Shown here one piece after another: positions 44,252 to 53,715 of a stretch of 64,000 nucleotides of DNA (within the stretch, counting starts at the first letter, position 1; every line of letters starts with the position of its first letter). The stretch comes from Massilia yuzhufengensis (GTDB lineage Bacteria > Pseudomonadota > Gammaproteobacteria > Burkholderiales > Burkholderiaceae_D), in the NCBI RefSeq assembly GCF_900112225.1, contig NZ_FOLD01000019.1, positions 45,266 through 109,265 on the forward strand, written 5' to 3'. Position numbers and translations under genes: made by a program. The notes under the pieces were generated by a model. The model worked only from the letters and a program-made list of their open reading frames with translations. It was not told the origin of the DNA and searched no databases.

Positions 44252-44680
44252 TCAGAACGTGATCTTCACCGACGGGGCGCTGCGCGTGGCCTGGCCGTGG
44301 TAGACCGCCTCGATGTTGTTGCCGTCCGGGTCGAGCACGAAGGCCGCGAAGTAGCCCGGGTGATAGGAGCGCTCGCCCGGATGGCCGTTGTCCTTGCCGC
44401 CGGCGCCCAGCGCGGCATGGTAGAAGGCCTCCACCATCTTCTGGTCGCGCGCCTGGAAGGCCAGATGGTGGCGCCCGGTGGGCACGCCCAGCGCGGCTTC
44501 GCTGTCCACGCTCGAGACGAACAGCTCGTCGAACCAGAAATAGCTGTCGCCGGTGCCGCCGAGCGGCACCTGCAGCACCTCGAAGATCGCGCTGTAGAAT
44601 TTCTGGGAGGCCGGCAAATCGCGCACGACCAGCTGGATGTGGTCGATCAGGCGGCCGCGGTGCAGTTCCATAGTTTCCAT
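44252..44680 (-). CDS. VOC-superfamily (glyoxalase/dioxygenase fold) protein
   Basis: A 142-residue protein with two beta-alpha-beta-beta-beta units. Candidate metal ligands are His in DHIQLVVRD, the His pair in GRHHLAFQARD and Glu in NNIEAVYHG. The order and length fit the VOC/glyoxalase-bleomycin resistance fold. Its reaction cannot be told from sequence. It is followed by the phosphoesterase gene in the same direction after 47 bases. Confidence 0.85.
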   Translation of the reverse strand: METMELHRGRLIDHIQLVVRDLPASQKFYSAIFEVLQVPLGGTGDSYFWFDELFVSSVDSEAALGVPTGRHHLAFQARDQKMVEAFYHAALGAGGKDNGHPGERSYHPGYFAAFVLDPDGNNIEAVYHGQATRSAPSVKITF

Positions 44681-44775
44681 GCTGTGCTCCTGGAGAAGAC
44701 GCTCATGACATGCTGCGGGTGGAACAGCAGTGTAGGGTCAAAACCGCCTCGGGGCAACGGCGATCCGGGCGCGCC

Positions 44776-45138
44776 TCAGTGCGGGACCGGCGAACGCAGC
44801 ACGTCCTGCGGCGCCGGGTCTGCTCCCAGTTTCATGGTGTAGACGTAGTCGGCGGGCAGGTTCGCCACCGTCTTGCGTTCGCCGGCCTTGATCTGGAACG
44901 GCGGCACCGCCTGCGTGTACTGGCAGCTGCGTTCCTTCGCACCGCCCGCCACCAGCTTTTCCTGGCACAGCGAATTGAGGATCAGGTAATGGCAGGCTGC
45001 CTTGGCCGCCGTCTCGCAGGAGAAGGTGGTGGTGGACATGCCCAGGCGCGTCGTGACGCTGAAGGGCGGGGCCGCGGGGGCGGCCCAGCCGGTGGTGGCG
45101 GCAGCTGCCAGCAGGGCGGTGGCGATGGTTTTTTTCAT
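44776..45138 (-). CDS. Small periplasmic protein, unrecognised
   Basis: A 120-residue protein with a Sec signal (MKKTIATALLAAAATTGWAA). The mature part has five cysteines (SCETAAKAACHYLILNSLCQEK and RSCQYTQAVPP), which could form disulphides, and an IKAGERKTVANLPADYVYTMKLG strand region. No family motif was recognised. It stands between the DUF885 gene and the VOC gene, all in the same orientation but with gaps too wide to require one operon. Confidence 0.68.
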   Translation of the reverse strand: MKKTIATALLAAAATTGWAAPAAPPFSVTTRLGMSTTTFSCETAAKAACHYLILNSLCQEKLVAGGAKERSCQYTQAVPPFQIKAGERKTVANLPADYVYTMKLGADPAPQDVLRSPVPH

Positions 45139-45219
45139 GGTGTCTCCGGTCGAAGGCGCAGACGATACCAGAGCGGCGCCCGCCACAGGCTCACGCATTC
45201 CCACACCGCCCGCTTTTCT

Positions 45220-47043
45220 TCAGGCCTTCTTCTGGCGCGCGATCCAGCCTTCCACCAGCTCTCCCAGCACGTCCAGCGGCACCGAACCCGCGCCCAGCAC
45301 CAGGTCGTGGAAGCCCGGCAGCGAGAACTTCGCGCCCAGTTCCTTCTTCGCCTTTTCGCGCAGCTCGATGATGCGCAGCATGCCGATCATGTAGGCGTTG
45401 GCCTGGCCCGGCCAGGCCACGTAGCGCTCCACTTCCTGGGCGCCGATGCCGTAGTCGATCGCCTGCTGGCGGGTCCAGCCCTTGGTGTGCAGGCCGGTGT
45501 CGACCACCAGGCGGCGGGCGCGGAACAGTTCCGAGCCGAGCGCCCCCAACAGGCCGGGTACGTCGCCTTCGTACCAGCCCTGCTCCACCGCCAGGCGCTC
45601 GGTGTACAGCGCCCAGCCTTCCGAGTGGGCGCTGCCGCCGCTGAAGATGCGCTGGCTGCGGTATTTCGGAATGCCGGTCAGCTCCTGCTGGATCGCCAGC
45701 TGGAAGTGGTGGCCCGGCACGGCTTCGTGGTAGGACAGGCTGCGCATGCGGATCATGTCGAAAGTCGGGCCGCGCATGGGCACCCAGAAGATGCCGGGAC
45801 GGGTGCCGTCCGGCGCCGGCAGCGAGTAGTGGGCGGCGGCCGACGGCTCGGTGAGCGGCGGCTCGCGCCGCACGTCGACCGATGCGCGCGGTTTCAAGTT
45901 GAACAGAGAAGCACTGCGCCGTTCGGCGTCTTTGACCATCTCGACATAGCTGGCCAGGATGGCCGGGCGCGGGTCGCCCTCGCCTTTCGGCTGGAAGCGC
46001 GCGTCGAGCTGCTTCATGCGGGTTTCGATATTGCCCTCGACCAGGCCGAGCGAACGCAGGTGGCGGTCCATCTCGCCTTCGATGCGCGCCACTTCGCGCA
46101 GGCCGATCTCGTGGATCTCGTTCGGCGTGAGCCTGGTGCTGGTGAAGTTCTCGACCGCGCGCGCATAGGCGGCGGCGCCATTGGGCAGGCGCGAGATGCC
46201 GGCCACGTCGCCGGTACGCGGATGCAGCTCCAGCATGAATGCCTGCACGCGCTGGTAGGCGGGGCGGATGCGTTCCTCGACGATGCGGGCGGCGCGCGCG
46301 AGGGCGGCGCTGCGGGCGGCCGGGTCCAGGCCGTCCATCTTCTCGGTGCGCTGGGCCAGCGAGGTGACCAGCACGTTGCCGGCGGCGTCGGGTTTCAGGA
46401 AGCTGTCGACCTGGAACTGGGCGCGCTCGAGGATGAAACGCGGCGGGATCAGCGACTGCGCGGCGGCGCCGCGGGCGCGCGCCAGCGCTTCATCGATGCG
46501 GGCGCCGATCTGCTCCAGGCGCGCCAGGTAGCTGTCGACGTCAAGCGGGTTGCGCAGCGGGTGGGTGGTGGTCATGAAGTTGACCAGCCCGACCTGCACG
46601 CCGCTGAACTGCGAGAAGATGAAGCCGTGGTCTTCGAAGGGCTCGTTGGCGACCACGTTCTGCAGCGACCAGCGCATGACCGCGGCCGAGATGCGCTGGC
46701 TGTCGTCGAGCGGGCCGACCATCCACTTGTCCAGGCGCGCCAGCGCGGCCCTGGCTTGCGCCTGCATCTTCTGGCGCTGGGCCTTGGTGAGCGGGGTCAG
46801 TTCGCGATCCAGCCTGGCCTGCTCGGCGCCGCTGAAGTACTGGGTCGACGTCGCCACCTGCGGGTTCATGCGCACCCAGTCGTCGGCGAACTTCTCGGCC
46901 CAGCTGTCGAAGGCCTTGTTCGGCGTGGCGGCGGCGGCTTTCGCCACCGGCGCCGCAATCGTCACTGCCGGCATCGCGGCCAGGGCCACGGCGGCGGGAA
47001 TGAACAGGGCGCCGATGGCGCTGCGCAGGCGGAAGGATGGCAT
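45220..47043 (-). CDS. DUF885-family exported protein
   Basis: A 607-residue protein with a Sec signal (ALFIPAAVALAAMPAVTIAAP). The helical body carries the family's late blocks MRSLSYHEAVPGHHFQLAIQQELT, where HEAVPGHH is a gluzincin-like HE-x3-H-type metal motif, then GWALYTERLAVEQGWY and QAIDYGIGAQEVERYVAWPGQANAYMIGMLRI. These features point to a periplasmic metallopeptidase-like enzyme; activity of the family is poorly known. Length is normal for the family. No co-directed partner is close upstream. Confidence 0.88.
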   Translation of the reverse strand: MPSFRLRSAIGALFIPAAVALAAMPAVTIAAPVAKAAAATPNKAFDSWAEKFADDWVRMNPQVATSTQYFSGAEQARLDRELTPLTKAQRQKMQAQARAALARLDKWMVGPLDDSQRISAAVMRWSLQNVVANEPFEDHGFIFSQFSGVQVGLVNFMTTTHPLRNPLDVDSYLARLEQIGARIDEALARARGAAAQSLIPPRFILERAQFQVDSFLKPDAAGNVLVTSLAQRTEKMDGLDPAARSAALARAARIVEERIRPAYQRVQAFMLELHPRTGDVAGISRLPNGAAAYARAVENFTSTRLTPNEIHEIGLREVARIEGEMDRHLRSLGLVEGNIETRMKQLDARFQPKGEGDPRPAILASYVEMVKDAERRSASLFNLKPRASVDVRREPPLTEPSAAAHYSLPAPDGTRPGIFWVPMRGPTFDMIRMRSLSYHEAVPGHHFQLAIQQELTGIPKYRSQRIFSGGSAHSEGWALYTERLAVEQGWYEGDVPGLLGALGSELFRARRLVVDTGLHTKGWTRQQAIDYGIGAQEVERYVAWPGQANAYMIGMLRIIELREKAKKELGAKFSLPGFHDLVLGAGSVPLDVLGELVEGWIARQKKA

Positions 47044-47223
47044 GGATGGTCTCTCTGTCTTGTCGTGGTCGATGGCGGCGTCGCACGCCGTGTTTTGTGC
47101 GGAGGAATCTAACACGGAACAGATCTGATAAACAATGTGCCAACGGTATGTACAGACCTCAGTGAGGGGCAGCCTCGCCTGTTCCTGATCTATGATGCTG
47201 GAGCGCCGTCGCGCGCACGTCCA

Positions 47224-47268
47224 TGAAATAATATTTCACCAAAAGACTACAAATGAAATTATCTTTCA
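47224..47268 (+). promoter_or_regulatory. Paired dyads over the ThuA start (candidate operator)
   Basis: TGAAATAATATTTCA (47224-47238) is a perfect dyad; TGAAATTATCTTTCA (47254-47268) is a near-perfect copy. The surrounding 18-base direct repeats differ at two positions and are exactly 30 bp apart, three helical turns. The second site overlaps the first codons of the ThuA gene. The arrangement suggests a dimeric repressor. Confidence 0.5.
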
Positions 47269-48023
47269 CCCCCTCTTCCCTGCTGCTCGCCGCCGCGATG
47301 GCGGCCCTGCCCGCCCATGCCGAACAGTTCAAGGTGCTGGTCTTCACCAAGACGGCCGGCTGGCACCACGACGCCGTGCACGCCGGGGTGACGGCGGTGC
47401 AGGAGCTGGGCAAGCTGCACGACTTCTCGGTCTTCTGGACGGCGGACGCCGGCCGCGTGATGAACGACGCCGAGCTGGCCAAGTTCCAGGCAGTGGTCTT
47501 CCTGCTTACTACCGGCGACATCCTGGACGAGGCCCAGCAGGCCGCGTTCGAGCGCTACATCCGCCAGGGCGGCGGCTTCGTGGGCGTGCACAGCGCCGCC
47601 GATACCGAGTACGGCTGGCCGTGGTACACCCGGATGGTCGGCCACATGTTCCGCGTGCACCCGGCGGTGCAGACGGCCGTGCTGCAGGTCCGCGAGCGCA
47701 ACTTCCCCGGCATGGAACGCTTCGCGCCGCGCAGCCTGGTTACCGAGGAATGGTACGAGTTCGGTCCCGCCACGTCAAAGCTGAACTACCTGCTCACGGT
47801 CGACGAATCGACCTACCGGCCCGAGACCAGGCGGCCGGGCATGGAGAGCCGGGGCATGGGCGCCTTCCATCCGGTGAGCTGGTACCAGGCCTACGACGGC
47901 GGGCGCGCGTTCTACACGGCCCTGGGCCATCTGCCGGCGACCTGGCGCGACCCGGTGTTCATGCACCACCTGTACGGCGGCATCTACTGGGCTGCGACGG
48001 GGCGCGGCTTCACCGCGGACTGA
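47253..48023 (+). CDS. ThuA-domain exported protein
   Basis: A 256-residue protein with a Sec signal (MKLSFTPSSLLLAAAMAALPAHA). The mature part is a ThuA/glutamine-amidotransferase-like fold: FKVLVFTKTAGWHHDAVHAGVTAVQELG, VVFLLTTGDILDEAQQAAFERYIRQGGGFVGVHSAADTEY and YDGGRAFYTALGHLPATW...HHLYGGIYWA. ThuA domains occur in trehalose or other sugar-use systems; the reaction is unknown. No ribosome-binding site is visible; paired dyads overlap the start. Its last 14 bases overlap the convergent gene. Confidence 0.85.
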   Translation: MKLSFTPSSLLLAAAMAALPAHAEQFKVLVFTKTAGWHHDAVHAGVTAVQELGKLHDFSVFWTADAGRVMNDAELAKFQAVVFLLTTGDILDEAQQAAFERYIRQGGGFVGVHSAADTEYGWPWYTRMVGHMFRVHPAVQTAVLQVRERNFPGMERFAPRSLVTEEWYEFGPATSKLNYLLTVDESTYRPETRRPGMESRGMGAFHPVSWYQAYDGGRAFYTALGHLPATWRDPVFMHHLYGGIYWAATGRGFTAD

Positions 48024-48402
48024 CGGTCCAGCCGGCGCTCTCCTGCTGCGCCTGGCCTTCGCGCCAGCGCCACAGGGCGGCGCTCACCAGTTCGGCTTCG
48101 CGCAGCGTCGCTTTCAGCTCGTCGTCCGGGAGCGTGACGCGCTGCTTGACGATGGCGTCGAACTTGTCGGCAAGCTCGGCAGCGCGCGTGGCCAGTTCCG
48201 GCGGCGCGCGCCGCGCGACCAGCGGATCCCTGAGTTTTTCCGGGTTGGCGCCGGTGCGGTGGAAGGCGTAGATGAAGCGGCCGATGCGCTCGTAGTCGGG
48301 AACGGCAGGCTTGTCGGGCGCGCCCGACTCCTGCGCGGCGTGCAGCGGGCCGGCGGCCAGGAGGCCGCACAGGGCGGCGGCGATAAAACATGAATGACGC
48401 AT
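48010..48402 (-). CDS. Small exported helical protein, unrecognised
   Basis: A 130-residue protein with a Sec signal (MRHSCFIAAALCGLLAAGPLHA). The mature part is all-helical and charged: VPDYERIGRFIYAFHRTGANPEKL, then RRAPPELATRAAELADKFDAIV and KATLREAELVSAALWRW. No cofactor motif was seen. Its stop lies inside the 3' end of the ThuA gene on the other strand. Family unknown. Confidence 0.6.
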   Translation of the reverse strand: MRHSCFIAAALCGLLAAGPLHAAQESGAPDKPAVPDYERIGRFIYAFHRTGANPEKLRDPLVARRAPPELATRAAELADKFDAIVKQRVTLPDDELKATLREAELVSAALWRWREGQAQQESAGWTVSPR

Positions 48403-48483
48403 ATGCTCTCCAGCGTGAATGTCGGGATCTTCCCGACAAGATAGCAGGTAGCGCGGCAGGGAAACTGCGTCAATTCTCACTGT

Positions 48484-48990
48484 TCAGCCCTGGTCGGCCA
48501 GGATGACCAGGCCACGCTGGCCAGCCGGATGCCATTTTCCCGCCAGGCGCCAGTCGCGCGCGCCGCCTTCGACGACTACTTGCCAGTGCGTCGGCTCGAG
48601 CGAAGGCGCGTGCGCGCTGAAACGCCCCTGGGCGTCCGGCAGTGCTTCCAGCACCCGGTCCTTTCCCGGCTGGGTCGGATGCGCCAGGCGGATGTGGAAA
48701 GGCGCGGCGACGGGGATCCCGAAACTTGTGAGGCGGCCGCTGATGCGCCCCGCCCGGGCCTCATAGGCGGCTTCGAATGCCAGTCCGAGCCGGGTGGCCG
48801 CGCGGTCGCGCCGCAGTTCCTGGTTGATGGCCTTGCCCTGCTTGTAGTAGTCGCCCACCACCATCGCGTCCGGGCGGCTCACGGCCAGCACGGTCATCAC
48901 GACCCCGCCGACCAGCACCAGCGCCGGGCCGATCATCAGGAACCACGGCCAGCGGTGGCGGTACCAGGGCGCGTCGGATTGCGGATGCAT
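48484..48990 (-). CDS. ccoH: FixH-family cbb3 assembly protein
   Basis: A 168-residue membrane-anchored protein. One N-terminal helix (WPWFLMIGPALVLVGGVVMTVLAV) is followed by the conserved RPDAMVVGDYYKQGKAINQELRRD and a periplasmic beta-rich domain (RLTSFGIPVAAPFHIRLAHPTQPGKDRVL...). FixH/CcoH holds subunits together during cbb3 oxidase assembly. It is the last gene of the ccoNOQPGH operon, 18 bases after ccoG. Confidence 0.9.
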   Translation of the reverse strand: MHPQSDAPWYRHRWPWFLMIGPALVLVGGVVMTVLAVSRPDAMVVGDYYKQGKAINQELRRDRAATRLGLAFEAAYEARAGRISGRLTSFGIPVAAPFHIRLAHPTQPGKDRVLEALPDAQGRFSAHAPSLEPTHWQVVVEGGARDWRLAGKWHPAGQRGLVILADQG

Positions 48991-49008
48991 GTCGTACTCC
49001 TTGTTGTC

Positions 49009-50385
49009 TTATTTCGGGACGATGAAGCTGGCGTCTTCGCTGACCTGCAGTGCGCCGCCGTCCCCGGATGCCAGGTTGAAGGCGATCCGGTTCGATCCCG
49101 GCTTGCCGTCGCCACCGGCAATGCGTACCCGCACCGGCACGGCCAGGGTCGTGGCCGCGCCGATCTCGATCACGCTGCCGGAGGCCACCCGGGCCGATGC
49201 GATCCCCTCGACCCCGACACGCAGGCGCTGGGGCTGCTCGGTGGTGTTCATCACCTGCAGCCGGTAGACGTTCTCGATCATGCCGTCCTCCACCTCGCGC
49301 CCCATCGCGCCGCGGTCGCGGATCACGTCGAGCTTGAGCGGGTTGCGCAGCGCCAGCGAGGCTGCCATCGCGGTGCCGAAGACCGCCAGCACGGCCGTGT
49401 AGACCAGCACGCGCGGGCGCAGGACGCGCGCGCGCACCTGCGCCAGCGACAGCTTGTGCGCCAGTGCATTCTCGGTGGCGAAACGGATCAGGCCACGCGG
49501 CCTTTCCACCTTGTCCATCACGCTGTTGCAGGCATCGACGCAGGCGGCGCAGCCGATGCATTCGATCTGCAGGCCCTTGCGGATATCGATCCCGGTCGGG
49601 CACACCTGCACGCACATGCTGCAGTCGATGCAGTCGCCCGCGCGTCCCGCAGGCCGCGCGCCGCGCGGTTCGCCGCGCGCCGCATCGTAGGTGACCACCA
49701 GGGTATCGCGGTCGAACATCACGCTCTGGAAGCGCGCATACGGGCACATGTACTTGCAGACCTGCTCGCGCAGCCAGCCGGCATTGCCGTAGGTGGCCAG
49801 CGCGTAGAAGCCGATCCAGAACAGCTCCCAGCCGCCCAGGCCGAAGCTCGCCACGCCGCCGGCGAGCGAACGCACCGGCGTGAAGTAGCCGACGAAGGTG
49901 AAGCCGGTCCACAGCGCCACCGCGCCCCAGGCCAGGTGCTTGCCGCCCTTGCGCGCCAGCTTTTCCAGGGTCCAGGGCTGGCGGTCGAGCCGGATGCGGG
50001 CGCTGCGCGCGCCCTCGAAACGGCGCTCGATCCACAGGAAGACTTCGGTGTACACCGTCTGCGGGCAGGCGAAGCCGCACCACACCCGCCCGGCCACCGC
50101 CGTCACCAGGAACAGCCCGTATGCGCACAGGATCAGCAATGCGGCCAGGTAGATGAAGTCCTGCGGCCACAACACCAGGCCGAACAGGTGGAACTTGCGG
50201 GCGGCCAGATCGAACAGCACCGCCTGGCGGCCGTTGTAGCCGAGCCAGGGCAGGCCATAGAACAGCAGCTGGGTGAGCCACACGCAGGCCCAGCGCAGCG
50301 ACGCGTAGCGTCCGCGGATCTCGCGCGGGTAGATGTCCTCGCGCGCGGCGTACATGCGCACCACCGTTTCCCGCGGCGCGTTCAT
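49009..50385 (-). CDS. ccoG: CcoG-type iron-sulphur cupric reductase for cbb3 assembly
   Basis: A 458-residue membrane protein. Five or six helices surround GRVWCGFACPQTVYTEVFLWIERRFEG. Two [4Fe-4S] motifs follow (CIDCSMCVQVCPTGID and CIGCAACVDACNSVMDKV), and a C-terminal periplasmic Ig-like domain ends the protein. CcoG reduces Cu(II) for insertion into the CuB site. Its ATG overlaps the ccoP stop by four bases. Confidence 0.93.
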   Translation of the reverse strand: MNAPRETVVRMYAAREDIYPREIRGRYASLRWACVWLTQLLFYGLPWLGYNGRQAVLFDLAARKFHLFGLVLWPQDFIYLAALLILCAYGLFLVTAVAGRVWCGFACPQTVYTEVFLWIERRFEGARSARIRLDRQPWTLEKLARKGGKHLAWGAVALWTGFTFVGYFTPVRSLAGGVASFGLGGWELFWIGFYALATYGNAGWLREQVCKYMCPYARFQSVMFDRDTLVVTYDAARGEPRGARPAGRAGDCIDCSMCVQVCPTGIDIRKGLQIECIGCAACVDACNSVMDKVERPRGLIRFATENALAHKLSLAQVRARVLRPRVLVYTAVLAVFGTAMAASLALRNPLKLDVIRDRGAMGREVEDGMIENVYRLQVMNTTEQPQRLRVGVEGIASARVASGSVIEIGAATTLAVPVRVRIAGGDGKPGSNRIAFNLASGDGGALQVSEDASFIVPK

Positions 50386-51317
50386 TTTGCCGCCGCCATC
50401 GTCACCGGCGGGTTCGACAGGCTCCACACATAGGCCGCCAGTACGTGTACTTTCTCTTCGCCGAGGAACTCGCCGAAGGCTGGCATGGTATTGGTGCGGC
50501 CCTTGCGGATGGTTTCCATCACGGTCTCCTGGCTGCCGCCGTACAGCCACACCTTGTCGGCCAGGTTGGGCGCGCCCAGTGCCGGGTTGCCCTGCCCCTG
50601 GGCGCCGTGGCAGGCCACGCAGGCGCCGAACTTGGGCTTGCCGAAGGCGACCTTGATCGGGTCGGCCGCCAGTCCCGACAGGCTGCGCACGTACTGCGCG
50701 ACGCTCTCGAGGTCCTTGTCCGAGCCCAGCGCGGCGCCCATCGGCGGCATGGCGCCGACCCGACCGTGCATGATGCTGGCCTTGATGACCGACGGCTCGC
50801 CGCCGTGCAGCCAGTCGCGGTCCGCCAGGTTGGGGAAGCCCTTGCTGCCGCGCGCGTCCGAGCCGTGGCACTGGGCGCAGTAGTTCAGGAACAGGCGCTG
50901 GCCGATGGCCTGGGCCTGCGGGTCGGCCGCCAGCGCCTTGATGTCCTGGCCGGCGAAGGCCGCGAACAGCGGGCCGTGTTCCTGCCTGGCCTGCGCCAGT
51001 TCGGCCTTGTATTCGCCGGCGGCGTTCCATTCGAGCTTGCCCGCATAGCTGCCCAGGCCCGGGTACAGCGCCAGGTAGGCCAGGCCGAACGCGATGGTGA
51101 GATAGAACAGCACCACCCACCAGCGCGGCATCGGCGTGTTCAGTTCGGTCAAGTCCTCGTCCCACACGTGGCCGGTGGTCGTTTCCACCTTGCCGTCGGC
51201 GCCCACTTTGGCCCGGTAGCTCGACTGCGACCACAGCAGGATGCCGCAGCCGAGGATCGACAGCAGCGTGATGATCGCCACGTACCAGTGCCAGAAATCG
51301 TTGAAGAAATCAGCCAT
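50382..51317 (-). CDS. ccoP: cbb3 oxidase dihaem cytochrome c subunit
   Basis: A 311-residue subunit with two N-terminal membrane helices (WYVAIITLLSILGCGILLW and WWVVLFYLTIAFGLAYLAL) and two c-type haem motifs, CAQCHGS and CVACHGA, each followed by a distal Met (MPPMGAAL and MPAFGEF). It passes electrons from cytochrome c to CcoO and CcoN. I start at the second ATG, whose GGAGG is six bases upstream; the first ATG touches it directly. The start overlaps the end of ccoQ by eight bases. Confidence 0.93.
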   Translation of the reverse strand: MADFFNDFWHWYVAIITLLSILGCGILLWSQSSYRAKVGADGKVETTTGHVWDEDLTELNTPMPRWWVVLFYLTIAFGLAYLALYPGLGSYAGKLEWNAAGEYKAELAQARQEHGPLFAAFAGQDIKALAADPQAQAIGQRLFLNYCAQCHGSDARGSKGFPNLADRDWLHGGEPSVIKASIMHGRVGAMPPMGAALGSDKDLESVAQYVRSLSGLAADPIKVAFGKPKFGACVACHGAQGQGNPALGAPNLADKVWLYGGSQETVMETIRKGRTNTMPAFGEFLGEEKVHVLAAYVWSLSNPPVTMAAAK

Positions 51318-51480
51318 GCCCATCCTCCACCGCCTCGTCGGCGAACGGCAGCCGCGCCGCCTGGTCGAAATCGCTGCCGCGGCGCAGCAGGTAGGTCCAG
51401 CCGACGATGCCCAGGAAGGTCGCGAAGCTGACCACGGTCATGATGCTGCTTGCGTTATCGAATATCTGTTGGAGAGCCAT
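51310..51480 (-). CDS. ccoQ: cbb3 oxidase small subunit CcoQ
   Basis: A 56-residue peptide, too short for common gene-length cut-offs. It reads MALQQIFDNASSIMTVVSFA and continues through FLGIVGWTYLLRRGSDFDQAARLPFADE, with one membrane helix and the acidic/aromatic C-terminal stretch usual for CcoQ. It lies between ccoO, whose stop is two bases upstream, and ccoP, and stabilises the complex. Confidence 0.88.
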   Translation of the reverse strand: MALQQIFDNASSIMTVVSFATFLGIVGWTYLLRRGSDFDQAARLPFADEAVEDGHG

Positions 51481-51481
51481 G

Positions 51482-52096
51482 TCAGTTCCTTGTCTTGATC
51501 TGCGTGCCCAGGCCCTGCAGGTAGGCGACCAGCGCGTCCTGCTCGGTCCTGCCCTCGAGGTCCTGCGGCGCGGCCGCGATCTCGGCGTCGCTGTAGGGCA
51601 CGCCGACGCGGCGCATCGCGCGCATCTTCGGGATGATCTCGGCCGGGTTCAGCCTGGCGCCGGCCAGCCATGGATAGCCGGGCATGTTCGATTCCGGCAC
51701 CAGGTCGCGCGGGTTGTCGAGGTGGGTGCGGTGCCATTCGTCGCTGTAGCGCCCGCCCACGCGCGCCAGGTCCGGACCGGTGCGCTTGGAGCCCCACTGG
51801 AACGGGTGGTCGTAGACGAACTCGCCCGCCACCGAATAGTGGCCGTAGCGCTCGGTCTCGGCGCGAAACGGCCGGATCATCTGCGAGTGGCAGTTGTAGC
51901 AGCCCTCGCGGATATACACGTCGCGGCCGGCCAGGCGCAGCGGCGAGTAGGGCTTCAGGCCCGCCACCGGCTCGGTGGTGGACTTCTGGAAGAACAGCGG
52001 CACGATCTCGACCAGGCCGCCAAAGGAGATCACCAGCAGCACCAGGCCAATCAGCAGCCAGGGCTTCTTCTCGATCCATTCATGGGAAAATTTCAT
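51482..52096 (-). CDS. ccoO: cbb3 oxidase monohaem cytochrome c subunit
   Basis: A 204-residue subunit anchored by one N-terminal helix ([26 protein letters not shown]). The haem motif CYNCHS lies in [25 protein letters not shown], with the distal Met in [10 protein letters not shown]. It relays electrons from CcoP to CcoN. Spacing to ccoN is 16 bases. Confidence 0.95.
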   Translation of the reverse strand: MKFSHEWIEKKPWLLIGLVLLVISFGGLVEIVPLFFQKSTTEPVAGLKPYSPLRLAGRDVYIREGCYNCHSQMIRPFRAETERYGHYSVAGEFVYDHPFQWGSKRTGPDLARVGGRYSDEWHRTHLDNPRDLVPESNMPGYPWLAGARLNPAEIIPKMRAMRRVGVPYSDAEIAAAPQDLEGRTEQDALVAYLQGLGTQIKTRN

Positions 52097-52112
52097 GTCG
52101 ATAGTCCAGGGT

Positions 52113-53561
52113 TCAGGCGTGGGACGGGGCGGGCATGGCGGCCGGCGCGTGCGGCAGCGGGATGCGGGCGTCGACGTTCACCGTACCGGCCAGCGTCTTC
52201 CAGGTATTGAAGGCCATCAGCGCCATCCCCGACAGGTACAGCAGGCCGCCGGTGAAGCGGATCACGTAGTACGGGTAGCTTGCCTTGACGCTTTCGGCGA
52301 AGGTGTAGGTGAGCGTGCCGTCCGGGTTGACGGCGCGCCACATCAGGCCCTGCATCACGCCGGCGATCCACATCGAGGCGATGTAGAGCACGATGCCGAT
52401 GGTGGCGACCCAGAAGTGCGCTTCCACCAGCTGCATGCTCCACATCTGCTTCCTGCCGGCCAGGCGCGGCAGCAGGTAGTAGATCGAGCCCATCGTGATG
52501 AAACCGACCCAGCCCAGCGCGCCGGCGTGCACGTGGGCCACGGTCCAGTCGGTGTAGTGCGACAGTGCGTTGATGGTCTTGATCGACATCATCGGCCCCT
52601 CGAAGGTGGCCATGCCGTAGAAGGACAGCGACACGATCAGGAACTTCAGGATCGGGTCCGAGCGCAGCTTGTGCCAGGCGCCGGACAGGGTCATCATCCC
52701 GTTGATCATCCCGCCCCAGGACGGCGCCAGCAGGATCAGCGAGAACACCATGCCGATCGACTGGGTCCAGTCGGGCAGCGCGGTGTAGTGCAGGTGGTGC
52801 GGGCCGGCCCACATGTAGGTGAAGATCAGGGCCCAGAAGTGGACGATCGACAGCCGGTACGAATACACCGGGCGCTCGGCCTGCTTCGGGATGAAGTAGT
52901 AGACCATGCCGAGGTAGCCTGCGGTGAGGATGAAGCCGACCGCGTTGTGGCCGTACCACCACTGGATCATGGCGTCCTGCACGCCGGCGTAGACCGGGTA
53001 CGACTTCATCGCCGACACCGGCACCACCGCGCCGTTGACGACGTGCAGGATCGCCACCGCCAGGATGTAGGCGCCGAAGAACCAGTTGGCCACGTAGATG
53101 TGCTGCACGCGGCGCTTGAAGATGGTGCCGAAGAAGACCACCGCATAGGCCACCCACACCACCGTGATCAGGATCGCGATCGGCCATTCCAGTTCGGCGT
53201 ACTCCTTGCCGCGCGTGAAGCCCATCGGCAGCGAGATCGCCGCCGACACCAGCACCGCCTGCCAGCCCCAGAAGGTGAAGCTGGCCAGGCGGTCGGAAAA
53301 CAGCCGCACCTGGCAGGTGCGCTGCACCACGTAGTACGAGGTGGCGAACAGCCCGCAGATGCCGAAGGCGAAGATCACCGCGTTGGTGTGCAGGGGACGC
53401 AGGCGCCCGTAGCTGAGCCAGGCGATGTCGAAATTGAGTGCCGGCCAGGCCAGCTGGGCGGCGATGAAGACGCCGGCCGCCATGCCGATCACGCCCCAGA
53501 CCACGGTCGCGATGGCAAACTGGCGCACGATCTTGTAGTTATAGACTAGACTGCTGTCCAA
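52113..53561 (-). CDS. ccoN: cbb3 oxidase catalytic subunit
   Basis: A 482-residue haem-copper oxidase subunit with twelve helices. Conserved histidine segments include [29 protein letters not shown], the metal-site region [17 protein letters not shown] and [20 protein letters not shown] start at TTG (53561) because AGGAG lies six bases upstream and this leaves a normal leader after the FNR promoter; an ATG 33 bases upstream would place the start codon at the predicted transcription start. It reduces oxygen with high affinity and pumps protons. Confidence 0.93.
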   Translation of the reverse strand: MDSSLVYNYKIVRQFAIATVVWGVIGMAAGVFIAAQLAWPALNFDIAWLSYGRLRPLHTNAVIFAFGICGLFATSYYVVQRTCQVRLFSDRLASFTFWGWQAVLVSAAISLPMGFTRGKEYAELEWPIAILITVVWVAYAVVFFGTIFKRRVQHIYVANWFFGAYILAVAILHVVNGAVVPVSAMKSYPVYAGVQDAMIQWWYGHNAVGFILTAGYLGMVYYFIPKQAERPVYSYRLSIVHFWALIFTYMWAGPHHLHYTALPDWTQSIGMVFSLILLAPSWGGMINGMMTLSGAWHKLRSDPILKFLIVSLSFYGMATFEGPMMSIKTINALSHYTDWTVAHVHAGALGWVGFITMGSIYYLLPRLAGRKQMWSMQLVEAHFWVATIGIVLYIASMWIAGVMQGLMWRAVNPDGTLTYTFAESVKASYPYYVIRFTGGLLYLSGMALMAFNTWKTLAGTVNVDARIPLPHAPAAMPAPSHA

Positions 53562-53599
53562 GATACTCTCCTGAAAATTCTTGATGGTTGACAATCAGG

Positions 53600-53641
53600 A
53601 GGGTAGGTTTTTGAACTATAAAAATCCTTGATGTGAATCAA
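53600..53641 (-). promoter_or_regulatory. Class II FNR promoter of ccoN
   Basis: On the minus strand TTGATTCACATCAA (53641-53628) is a perfect FNR box. After 22 bases comes TACCCT (53605-53600), a TAnnnT -10 element. The box centre would lie at -41.5 for a start near 53593, the class II position. The box is symmetric, so it could also act on the divergent DksA-like gene. Confidence 0.85.
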
Positions 53642-53715
53642 ATTGTTCAGCATCAGCTCAGGTATCGAGCAACGCTGGCGGCCCGCGCTGTCCAGCCCAC
53701 TACAGGAAGAACGCC

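Noticed and set aside
53581..53597. Second FNR-like site near the ccoN start (TTGAT then ATCA)
   Set aside because: The half-sites are separated by seven bases rather than four, so it does not fit the FNR dimer.
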